DNA from: DATLFI01 sp035524895
GTDB lineage: Bacteria > Acidobacteriota > Thermoanaerobaculia > Multivoradales > Multivoraceae
DNA: 11,888 bases
Assembly: GCA_035524895.1 (NCBI GenBank)
Contig: DATLFI010000376.1
Location: 1-11,888 of the forward strand
Reading direction: 5' to 3'
Below, in pieces: positions 1 through 6,870 of this stretch (position 1 is its first letter; each line of letters starts with the position of its first letter). The notes under the pieces were generated by a model. The model had not been told where the DNA came from. It made no database searches and saw nothing but the letters and a program-made list of their open reading frames with translations. The position numbers and the translations under genes are program-made.

Positions 1-920
1 GCGAGGGCCGCCACCAGGAGCGCCACGAAGACGACGGTCAGGTGCGTCGACGAGGGTGAGCTGCTTTGGGTGTCGCGCGACAGGCGGACGGCGGCCGGGC
101 GGACTACCAGGAGCATCACGGCGACGAACGCCAGGGCGCCGACCACGACGAACAGACCTTCGCCCACCCTCGCCTGCGCGACGCCCACCACGAACGCCAG
201 CAGGCACCACGCCGTGACGTCGCCGATGGCGGCGATGGCGAGCGCCACGACGCCGAGGCGCGTGCGCGCGATCCCCGAGTCGCCGAGGATGCGCGCCAGC
301 ACCGGGAAGGCGGTGATCGACATCGCGACGCCCAGGAACAGCGCGAAGCTGGTGAACGGCACCTCCGCGTTCGACAGCCGCGGGTAGAGCGGCAGCGCCA
401 GGGCCGAGCCGCACAGGAAGGGAATCAGGATGCTGGCGTGGGAGACCGCGATCGTGGTGTGGGCCCGCCGCCGCAGTGGTGCCACGTCGAGCTCGAGACC
501 GACCAGGAACATGTAGAGCACGACCCCGAGCTGCGCGATCACCCCCAGCGAGGGCGCGATCGAGTCGGGCAGGACTAGCGCCGAGATCTCGGGGCCGAGC
601 AGCGACGGGCCGAGCAGGATGCCGGCCACGACCTCGCCGATCACCGGCGGCTGGCCGATGCGGGCGAACACCCTGGCCAGCACCTGACCGGTGACGACGA
701 TCGCCGCCAGCGCCACGAGGACGCGCAGGAACACCTCGCTCTGCGTCGCGGCGGACGCGGCCTCCGCCTCGCCGGCGCCTGCCGGCGCGGTCAGGGTCTC
801 GCCCTGCTCGCGGAGCAGCAGGAAGATCACGACGGTGGCCAGCACCATCGCGCCGTAGCCGATCCAGAGCAGGCGCGAGGGCGGGCTACCGGGGTCGTCG
901 GGTCGTTCGAGAGACGCCAA
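1..920 (-). CDS. Cation:proton antiporter, CPA2/KefB-like (C-terminal part outside the window)
   Basis: Inner-membrane secondary transporter exchanging a monovalent cation (K+ or Na+) for protons. It reads on the minus strand without a stop from about 920 to the left edge (306 codons visible). An N-terminal helix (about residues 15-36) and an Ala-rich loop come before the antiporter core. Family landmarks are GQPPVIGEVVAGILLGPSLL (89-108), FLVGLELD (138-145), SITAFPVLARIL (201-212) and AIAAIGDVTAWCLLAF (228-243). The last is the ion-binding helix, where families usually have Asp-Asp or Asn-Asp but this protein has Gly-Asp (233-234). I chose the TTG at 920, 6 nt after the upstream gene's stop, because it restores the whole first helix. 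No good ribosome site supports it, and the first ATG (848) would cut into that helix. It is probably co-transcribed with the DMT-like gene. The family is secure; the ion and the start are not. Confidence 0.85.
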   Translation of the reverse strand, partial: MASLERPDDPGSPPSRLLWIGYGAMVLATVVIFLLLREQGETLTAPAGAGEAEAASAATQSEVFLRVLVALAAIVVTGQVLARVFARIGQPPVIGEVVAGILLGPSLLGPEISALVLPDSIAPSLGVIAQLGVVLYMFLVGLELDVAPLRRRAHTTIAVSHASILIPFLCGSALALPLYPRLSNAEVPFTSFALFLGVAMSITAFPVLARILGDSGIARTRLGVVALAIAAIGDVTAWCLLAFVVGVAQARVGEGLFVVVGALAFVAVMLLVVRPAAVRLSRDTQSSSPSSTHLTVVFVALLVAAL

Positions 921-926
921 GGAGCG

Positions 927-1406
927 TCACTGGGGTCGGTACAGCGTGACCAGTCCGCCACCTACCGCCGCGAGCGCGATGCCCAGCATGAACTGCCAGC
1001 GCAGGCCCGCCGCTGGCGGATGGAAGGCCATCGCCACGAACGCGTTGACCACCGGCGCGCCGGCGAACACGATCGACATGACGACGCTCGGCGTGCCCTT
1101 GGCGCCGAACGCCAGCAGCACGCAGAAGGCTCCGAGCGCGCCGACGATGCCGGCGACCAGCGACCACACCATCCCCTTCATCGGCATGTCCCAGGTCGCG
1201 CCGCGCATCATCAGCACCGCGAGGGGCGCCAGCACGGCGGTGAGGAAGTAGGCGATGCCGACGAACAGGAACGCCTTGTAGCGGCCGTTGTTGGGATCGG
1301 CCATCGACACCTGGCCGTTGTGCAGGAAGACGCCGTAGGTGCCCCACGACACCGCGGTCATCAGGGCGAACAGCAGCCAGGTCATGCCCGTGCTCGAAGG
1401 GGTCAT
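927..1406 (-). CDS. Short EamA/DMT-type membrane protein (159 aa)
   Basis: Small integral membrane protein resembling one half of a drug/metabolite-transporter (EamA) permease. About five hydrophobic helices are visible (residues roughly 8-28, 43-67, 78-100, 105-127 and 135-156). The small-residue-rich helices 'SLVAGIVGALGAFCVLLAF' and 'SVVMSIVFAGAPVVNAFVA' and the terminal 'GIALAAVGGGLVTLY' are DMT-like. Classical EamA transporters have ten helices in two repeats, so this would have to work as a dimer. The substrate is unknown. The frame is open up to 1589, but I start at ATG 1406 because a strong GAGGAGG ribosome site lies about 8 nt before it and the hydrophobic part begins directly after it. 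It is the first gene of a minus-strand pair with the antiporter and diverges from the propeller operon. Confidence 0.82.
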   Translation of the reverse strand: MTPSSTGMTWLLFALMTAVSWGTYGVFLHNGQVSMADPNNGRYKAFLFVGIAYFLTAVLAPLAVLMMRGATWDMPMKGMVWSLVAGIVGALGAFCVLLAFGAKGTPSVVMSIVFAGAPVVNAFVAMAFHPPAAGLRWQFMLGIALAAVGGGLVTLYRPQ

Positions 1407-1414
1407 CGAGAAAG

Positions 1415-1421
1415 CCTCCTC
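1415..1421 (-). promoter_or_regulatory. Shine-Dalgarno site of the DMT-like gene
   Basis: GAGGAGG on the minus strand, about 8 nt before ATG 1406. It decides the start against the longer open frame reaching 1589. Confidence 0.75.
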
Positions 1422-1487
1422 GTGGAGATGGCGCGATGCGCGCGTGAGCCGGGCCGGCAGTGTACACCGCGCTCGTTCCGCCTCCGA

Positions 1488-1517
1488 TTGACAACCCGCG
1501 GCGTTCTTTGACGTAAT
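1488..1517 (+). promoter_or_regulatory. Candidate sigma70-type promoter of the propeller operon
   Basis: A perfect TTGACA (1488-1493) is followed by an 18-nt spacer and CGTAAT (1512-1517), which matches the -10 consensus at four of six positions. Transcription from here would leave a 5' leader of roughly 225 nt before ATG 1750. The call comes from inspection only. The host's sigma-factor preferences are unknown. Confidence 0.45.
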
Positions 1518-1749
1518 GGACGCGGGAGCACTCGCCGGATCTCGCGCGAGCGAGCCTGCGGCGGGTTCCCGGAATCGTCCCGCCCTCAACTCGCTCCTCC
1601 GTCTCCTCCGCGTCTACACCTTTGGTTCATCCGACTTCGGCACCTCTTCGACTTCGCAGGCGGCGCCTCCAGGGCTCCGGCCCAGGCTCCGGTCCACTGC
1701 GGGGTTCCGCTCCTGCTCCAGGTTTGCTCCTGCTCAACGGGGTTTGCGC

Positions 1750-3975
1750 ATGATGGAAAGTTCCACCACCCATCGCACCTCTCGCTCGCGCTGTGTGGCG
1801 CGCGTCGCTCTGATGCTGTCGCTGGTCGCCGCGGCGGCCTCGGCCGCCGAATGGCCCGACTGGCGCGGGCCCAACCGGGACGGCGTCTCGGAGGAGACCG
1901 GCCTGATCTCGAGCTGGTCGAAAGATGGCGAGAATCTGATCTGGCGCCAGGACTTCGTCGGCCGCTCGACGCCGATCGTGCTGCGCGGTCGCGTGTTCGT
2001 GACCGGCCGGACCGGCGCGGGCCCGACGCAGCGCGAGATCGTCGCGGCGTTCGACGCGCAGACCGGCGAGAAAGTCTGGCAGCGCGACATCTCGACCGCG
2101 CTGACGACGGTGCCGTTCACTCGCACGGGATGGGCGTCTCCGGTCGGCGATCCGGAGACCGGCTACATCTACGTCCAGGGTGTGGCGGGACCGTTCGTGT
2201 GCTTCGACCAGGACGGCAACGTGGTCTGGGAGCGCCACCTGTACGAGGAGTTCGGCCGCTACTCCGGCTACGGCGGGCGCACCCACACTCCGCTGGTCGA
2301 CGAGGATCGCGTGATCGTGAACGTGATCAACAATTCCTGGGGCAAGCTCGGACCGCCGCGCCATCGCTACTTCGCGTTCGACAAGCGTACCGGGGACGTG
2401 CTGTGGATCACGACCCCGGGGCCCGAGCCGCCCGCGGACCTCAACGCGCAGGGCAACGGCACGATCGCGGTGATCGACGGTCGCCGGCTCTACGTCGGCG
2501 GCTCGGCCGATGGTTGGGTCTATGCACTGGATGCGCGCACCGGGAAGAAGATATGGGAGTTCCGGCTTTCGAAGGGCTACATCAACAGCACACCGACCGT
2601 GCTGGGATCGCGCGTGATAGTCGGACACTCCGAGGAGAACATCGACGTGCCGGAGATGGGCAGAGTCATCGCCATCGACGGCACCGGCACCGGGGAGATC
2701 ACGACGACACACGAGCTGTGGCGTGCGCCGATCGCGATGGGATTCCCCACGCCGCTGGTCCACGGCGGCCGCGCGTACGTGATGGACAACTCGGCTAACT
2801 TCTTCGCATTGGACGTCGAGACGGGCGCCGTGAAGTGGGAGCACAACCTGGGCACGGTAGGGAAGTCGGCTCCCGTGTGGGCAGACGGCAAGATCTACGT
2901 CACGGAGGTCAACGGCTGGTTCCACATCCTGGAGCCCGGCGAGGACGGCGTGAAGACGCTCGACTCAGATCAGCTCACGATGCCCGAAGGCCGCTATGCC
3001 GAGCTCTACGCTTCGCCGGCGATCGCCTATGGCCGGATCTACTTCACGACCGAGGAAGGCCTCTACTGCCTCGGCGACCCGAAGCGACCCTTCGAGCTGA
3101 AGCCGAGCCCTCCGCAGCGACTCGCGGAGGAGCGCAAGGGAAGCGGCCAGCCGACAACGCTCCTGCTGGTCCCGGGTGACGTCACGGTGAAGGCGGGCGA
3201 CTCGGTGTCCTACACCGTGCGCGCCTTCGACGACATGGGACAGTCCGTGGCGGCGCCGGCGAACGTCGAGTGGTCGGTCGAGGGACTACGGGGCAGCTTT
3301 GGCCGGCCCGGCGTGCTCGGTCTCACCGGTCAAGGGCATCAGACGGGCGAAGTGGTTGCGAAGGTCGGGGAGCTCGAGGCGCGCGCACGGGTGCGCGCGT
3401 TCGGCGACCTGCCGTTCCACGAGGACTTCGAGTCGGTCACGGGACGCGGTCGGCCGTGGTGGATCGGCGCCGGCCGCTACCAGGTGATCGAGATGGACGG
3501 CGGCAAGGTGCTGGAGAAGCCGCTGCCCGCTTCCGGCCTGCCACGCTCCGCGCTCCTGATCGGCCCGCCCGGCCTCGAGAACTACGTCATCCAGGCCGAC
3601 GTTCGCGGCACCCAGCAGGGCCGGCGCCGGAGCGACGTCGGCGTCATCAACAACGGCTACATGCTCGACCTCAAGGGCGTGCGACAGGAGCTCGAGGTCA
3701 AGACCTGGGAGGCGGAGAAGCGGATCGCAGTGGCGATTCCGTACACCTGGGATGTCGACACCTGGTACACGATCAAGCTCGACGTCGAGCACGGGCCGGA
3801 CAAGGCGGTCGTGCTGGGCAAGGTGTGGAAGCGCGGCGAACCGGAGCCGGCCGAATGGACTGTCCGAACGGAGGACCCGATTCCGGTGAAGTCCGGGGCA
3901 CCTGGGCTGATCGCGTACTCTCCGGCCAGCGCCTTCTTCGACAACGTGCACGTGACACCCGACCAGACCCCGTGA
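1750..3975 (+). CDS. Exported PQQ-like beta-propeller protein with Ig-like and LamG-like C-terminal domains
   Basis: Predicted exported protein (741 aa). It has an Arg-rich n-region and hydrophobic core, with cleavage near ASAA-EW (residue 33). The mature protein opens with 'WPDWRGPNRDG', typical of PQQ-like/BamB-like propellers. Propeller repeats of the form 'xAxDxxTGxxxW' are seen at 98-114, 207-220, 257-271 and 351-367; the propeller spans about 36-445. An Ig-like segment follows (about 469-550, 'VTVKAGDSVSYTVRAFDD'). The last part (about 555-737) starts 'FHEDFE' and ends 'SAFFDNVHV', resembling concanavalin/LamG-like or DUF1080-like beta-sandwiches that bind carbohydrate. No adjacent Cys-Cys pair is present, so a classical PQQ alcohol dehydrogenase is unlikely; binding or scaffold work fits better. 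ATG 1750 is used because the signal peptide begins there; ATG 1753 is equally possible. It is the first gene of the five-gene run. Confidence 0.88.
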   Translation: MMESSTTHRTSRSRCVARVALMLSLVAAAASAAEWPDWRGPNRDGVSEETGLISSWSKDGENLIWRQDFVGRSTPIVLRGRVFVTGRTGAGPTQREIVAAFDAQTGEKVWQRDISTALTTVPFTRTGWASPVGDPETGYIYVQGVAGPFVCFDQDGNVVWERHLYEEFGRYSGYGGRTHTPLVDEDRVIVNVINNSWGKLGPPRHRYFAFDKRTGDVLWITTPGPEPPADLNAQGNGTIAVIDGRRLYVGGSADGWVYALDARTGKKIWEFRLSKGYINSTPTVLGSRVIVGHSEENIDVPEMGRVIAIDGTGTGEITTTHELWRAPIAMGFPTPLVHGGRAYVMDNSANFFALDVETGAVKWEHNLGTVGKSAPVWADGKIYVTEVNGWFHILEPGEDGVKTLDSDQLTMPEGRYAELYASPAIAYGRIYFTTEEGLYCLGDPKRPFELKPSPPQRLAEERKGSGQPTTLLLVPGDVTVKAGDSVSYTVRAFDDMGQSVAAPANVEWSVEGLRGSFGRPGVLGLTGQGHQTGEVVAKVGELEARARVRAFGDLPFHEDFESVTGRGRPWWIGAGRYQVIEMDGGKVLEKPLPASGLPRSALLIGPPGLENYVIQADVRGTQQGRRRSDVGVINNGYMLDLKGVRQELEVKTWEAEKRIAVAIPYTWDVDTWYTIKLDVEHGPDKAVVLGKVWKRGEPEPAEWTVRTEDPIPVKSGAPGLIAYSPASAFFDNVHVTPDQTP

Positions 3976-4042
3976 CTCCAGACCCCATGATGCAGAGGCG
4001 ACGAACGACGGCCGTCGAACCGGCGGACGAGGCGACCAAGGA

Positions 4043-5506
4043 ATGAACCACAAGGCATCCATACCGACCCTGGCCGCGGGATTCGCGCTGGTCGCGGCCG
4101 CCGCCCTGACCACTCTCGATGCGTCTGCGCGCGCGGCGGCGACAGACGAGACGCAGGCGATGTACGGCAACACCCCGAGCCGCAACATGACGTCGTCGGA
4201 GACCGGGCTTCCCGATGACTGGGACCTCGAGTCCGGGAAGAACATCCTGTGGCGACAGAAGCTCGGCTCCCAGTCTTACGCGGGTCCGGTGGTGCACGGC
4301 GATCGGGTGTACGCGGGAACGAACAACGAGGCGCCGAGACGACCCGGGATCGAGGGCGACAAGGGCGTATTGATGGCGTTCCGCGCCTCGGACGGCGAGT
4401 TCTTGTGGCAGGCGACCCACGACAAGCTCCCCGCCGGGCGCGTCAACGACTGGCCGCTCCAGGGCGTTTGCTCGACGCCCTTCATCGAAGGCGACACCGT
4501 CTACTACGTCACCAACCGCGCCACCGTTGTCGCCGCGGACGTGCACGGTTTCGCCAACGGCAATCAGGGGATGCAGGACGAGCAGCACAAGGGCGAGCAG
4601 GACGCCGACATCCTCTGGGAGTTCGACATGATCGGCGAGCTCGACGTTTTCCCCCACAACCTCGCCGCCGGTTCCCCTCTGGTGATCGGCGATCTGCTGT
4701 ACACGGTGACGGGCAACGGTGTCGACGAAGGGCACGTCAACATCCCTTCCCCGGCCGCGCCGTCCTTCATCGCGCTCGACAAGAACACCGGCAAGCTGGT
4801 TTGGGAGAGCGCGCTTCCTGGCGACGCGATCCTCCACGGAACGTGGTCGAACCCCAGCTACGGCGTGGTCGGCAATACACCTCAAGTGGCGTTCCCGGGC
4901 GGAGACGGGTGGATCTACTCGTTCGAGCCAAAGACCGGTCACCTGCTGTGGAAGTTCGACCTGAACCCGAAGGACTCCCTGTGGCGGCTCGGTGGTGCGG
5001 GGACCCGCAACAACGTGATCTCAACGCCGGTGTTCCACAACGGACGGTTCTACCTCGGCGTGGGGCAGGACCCCGAGCACGGCGAGGGCATCGGACACCT
5101 GTACGCCCTCGACGCCTCCAAGGAGGGCGATGTCACCGGCGCGGCGCAGGTTTGGCACATCGGCAACCAGGACTTCAACCGCACCATCTCCACCGCTGCC
5201 ATCCACGATGGCATCGTCTACATATCGGACCTCAGCGGCTTCTTGTACGCGTTCGACGCCGAGACCGGCGAGAAGTACTGGACGCACGACACGTTCGCAG
5301 CGATCTGGGGCTCACCCTTCGTCGCCGACGGCAAGGTGTACCTCGGCGACGAGGACGGCGACATCGTCATTCTCCGCGCCGGCAAGAAGCTCGAGGTCAT
5401 CCGCGAGGTCAACATGGGGAGCGCCGTGTACACCACGCCGGTCGCCGCCGACGGTGTGCTGTACGTCGTGACGCGATCGGAGCTGGTGGCGATCTCGACC
5501 AAGTAG
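4043..5506 (+). CDS. Exported PQQ-like beta-propeller protein (487 aa)
   Basis: A second secreted or periplasmic propeller. The signal peptide is about residues 1-33 (hydrophobic stretch 'LAAGFALVAAAALTTL', Ala-rich cleavage region). The mature start 'MYGNTPSRNM...' is followed by repeats ending in TG-x-x-x-W or similar at 109-124, 242-256, 291-305 and 401-415, with a looser blade at 353-373. Insertions between blades ('NDWPLQGVCSTPF', 'FPHNLAAGSP', 'GDAILHGTWSNPSYG') make it longer than BamB and recall quinoprotein dehydrogenases. Only one Cys (143) is visible and the vicinal disulfide of PQQ alcohol dehydrogenases is missing, so catalysis is unproven. GAGG at 4029-4032 lies 10 nt before ATG 4043. 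It follows the first propeller gene by 67 nt and precedes the Fe-ADH gene by 77 nt. The fold is secure; the function is unknown. Confidence 0.88.
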   Translation: MNHKASIPTLAAGFALVAAAALTTLDASARAAATDETQAMYGNTPSRNMTSSETGLPDDWDLESGKNILWRQKLGSQSYAGPVVHGDRVYAGTNNEAPRRPGIEGDKGVLMAFRASDGEFLWQATHDKLPAGRVNDWPLQGVCSTPFIEGDTVYYVTNRATVVAADVHGFANGNQGMQDEQHKGEQDADILWEFDMIGELDVFPHNLAAGSPLVIGDLLYTVTGNGVDEGHVNIPSPAAPSFIALDKNTGKLVWESALPGDAILHGTWSNPSYGVVGNTPQVAFPGGDGWIYSFEPKTGHLLWKFDLNPKDSLWRLGGAGTRNNVISTPVFHNGRFYLGVGQDPEHGEGIGHLYALDASKEGDVTGAAQVWHIGNQDFNRTISTAAIHDGIVYISDLSGFLYAFDAETGEKYWTHDTFAAIWGSPFVADGKVYLGDEDGDIVILRAGKKLEVIREVNMGSAVYTTPVAADGVLYVVTRSELVAISTK

Positions 5507-5583
5507 TGGTAGTGGCCGAGCTAAGGCGGCGCCGCGAGCAGGGTGCTCCCACGCTGCCGGCGACGGCCGAGGGCGTCCAGGAC

Positions 5584-6801
5584 ATGACCGACGTGCAGCA
5601 CTCCAGCGCGCTCGCGACCGGCGAACCAACGCGCGTTGCCAACAGCGGCGACCCTGTCGGTTTTCGTGTCGAGCTTCGTGCACTCCGCGTCCGGTTCGGT
5701 TCCGGCGCGCTCGCCGGACTGGGCGAGATCGTCCGCGGCGAAGGCGGCACGCGCGCCCTCGTGGTCACGGACCCGGGTCTCGAGGCGGTCGGGCACGTGG
5801 AGCGCGCGCGGGAGAGCCTGGAGCGCTGTGGCGTGGCGTCGTTCGTGTTCGACGGCGTGCAGGAGAACCCCGGTGAGGCGCACGTCGCCGCTGGCGTCGA
5901 GGCCGCGCGAGCCTGCGGCTGCGACTTCCTGATCGGGCTCGGCGGCGGCAGCGCCATGGACTGCGCCAAGGGTGTGAACTTCGTGCTGACCAATGGCGGC
6001 CGTATGGAGGACTACTGGGGCATGGGCAGGGCAACGCGGCCGATGCTGCCGTCGATCGGCGTACCGGGGACCGCCGGCACCGGCAGCGAGGCCCAGTCGT
6101 TCGCGATCATCAGCCGCGAGGGCGACCACCGGAAGATGGCCTGCGGCGACGAGAAGGCGCGCTTCCGCTGGGCCATCCTGGATCCCGAGGTGGCGGCGAC
6201 CGCTCCGGCGGACGTGGCGGCGGTGACCGGCATCGACGCCATTTCCCACGCCGTCGAGAGCCAGGTATCTCGGTCCCGCAACCCGTTCTCGCAGATGATG
6301 TCGCGGGAGGCGTGGCGCCGGCTCTCGCGCTCGTTCCTCGAGGTGGTCCGTCACCGCGAGCGGCAGGAGGGCTGGGGCGAGATGCTGCTCGGTGCCCACA
6401 TCGCCGGTGCGGCGATCGAGGCGTCGATGCTGGGAGCCGCGCACGCTCTGGCCAACCCGCTCAGCGCCGCTTACGACGTGACCCACGGCCTCGCGATCGC
6501 GATCGTCCTGCCATCCGTGGTGCGCTACAACGGCGTGGCGGTCACCGCTGACTATCAGGATCTGCTGGCTGAGACCGTCTCCTCGGGTGCCGCGCCGCGT
6601 GAGCCAGCCGAGCAGGTGGCGAGGGTGATCGAGACGTTTCGGGAGGAGGCGAGCTTGCCGTCGCGCCTGGAAGACCTCGGCGTCGCGCGCTCGAGGCTGC
6701 CCGAGCTGGCGCGCCAGGCCGCGGACCAGTGGACGGCCGGGTTCAACCCCAGGCCGGTCGGCGAGCGCGAGCTGCTCGAGCTGTACGACGCCGCGTTCTG
6801 A
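5584..6801 (+). CDS. Iron-containing (group III) alcohol dehydrogenase
   Basis: Probably a cytoplasmic NAD(P)-dependent dehydrogenase that interconverts an alcohol and an aldehyde or ketone with a divalent metal. The 405-residue product has the usual family length and no signal peptide. Signatures are GGGSAMDCAK (120-129, nucleotide binding), PGTAGTGSEAQSF (161-173), DAISHAVES (218-226) and GAAHALANPLSAAYDVTHG (284-302). By alignment with E. coli FucO, the metal ligands are Asp218, His222, His287 and His301. The usually conserved second His of the HxxxH pair is Asn291 here. The C-terminus 'ELLELYDAAF' is typical. The frame is open much further upstream, but that part overlaps the propeller gene in another frame. 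ATG 5584 has GAGGG about 11 nt ahead. A cytosolic Fe-ADH between genes for exported propellers is unusual; the substrate cannot be read from the sequence. Confidence 0.93.
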   Translation: MTDVQHSSALATGEPTRVANSGDPVGFRVELRALRVRFGSGALAGLGEIVRGEGGTRALVVTDPGLEAVGHVERARESLERCGVASFVFDGVQENPGEAHVAAGVEAARACGCDFLIGLGGGSAMDCAKGVNFVLTNGGRMEDYWGMGRATRPMLPSIGVPGTAGTGSEAQSFAIISREGDHRKMACGDEKARFRWAILDPEVAATAPADVAAVTGIDAISHAVESQVSRSRNPFSQMMSREAWRRLSRSFLEVVRHRERQEGWGEMLLGAHIAGAAIEASMLGAAHALANPLSAAYDVTHGLAIAIVLPSVVRYNGVAVTADYQDLLAETVSSGAAPREPAEQVARVIETFREEASLPSRLEDLGVARSRLPELARQAADQWTAGFNPRPVGERELLELYDAAF

Positions 6802-6870
6802 CGCGGGAATCCCGGGATGCAGCTCACGGTTGGAACGAGAATGCCGAGACCGAGACCGAGGACGATGACC

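Larger units (their letters stand above)
1407..1749. other. Divergent intergenic region with leader of the propeller operon
   Basis: This 343-nt gap separates the minus-strand transporter pair from the plus-strand operon. It holds a candidate rightward promoter (1488-1517), the perfect palindrome CTCGCGCGAG (1541-1550) and a pyrimidine-rich stretch around 1580-1625. It also has short direct repeats close to the first propeller gene: GGCTCCGG at 1673 and 1685, and GCTCCTGCTC at 1709 and 1726. A plus-strand frame is open from ATG 1516 into the propeller gene. Its product before residue 79 is low-complexity Ser/Arg/Pro sequence placed ahead of the signal peptide, so I treat it as untranslated leader. 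I saw no convincing leftward promoter. Confidence 0.6.

Noticed and set aside
66..694. Plus-strand open frames over the antiporter gene
   Set aside because: They encode repetitive Arg/Asp-rich products. The minus strand carries the antiporter motifs.
1541..1550. CTCGCGCGAG as an operator
   Set aside because: It is a perfect palindrome but short and simple in CG-rich DNA, with no second copy seen nearby.
1516..1749. N-terminal extension of the first propeller from ATG 1516
   Set aside because: It would put 78 low-complexity residues ahead of a clear signal peptide, and its ATG lies within the candidate promoter.
1627..2925. Minus-strand open frame of 432 codons opposite the first propeller
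   Set aside because: A shadow of the propeller gene with no recognisable motif.
4249..5583. Upstream extension of the Fe-ADH reading frame
   Set aside because: It lies out of frame over the second propeller gene and gives Arg-rich sequence. The Fe-ADH homology begins after ATG 5584.
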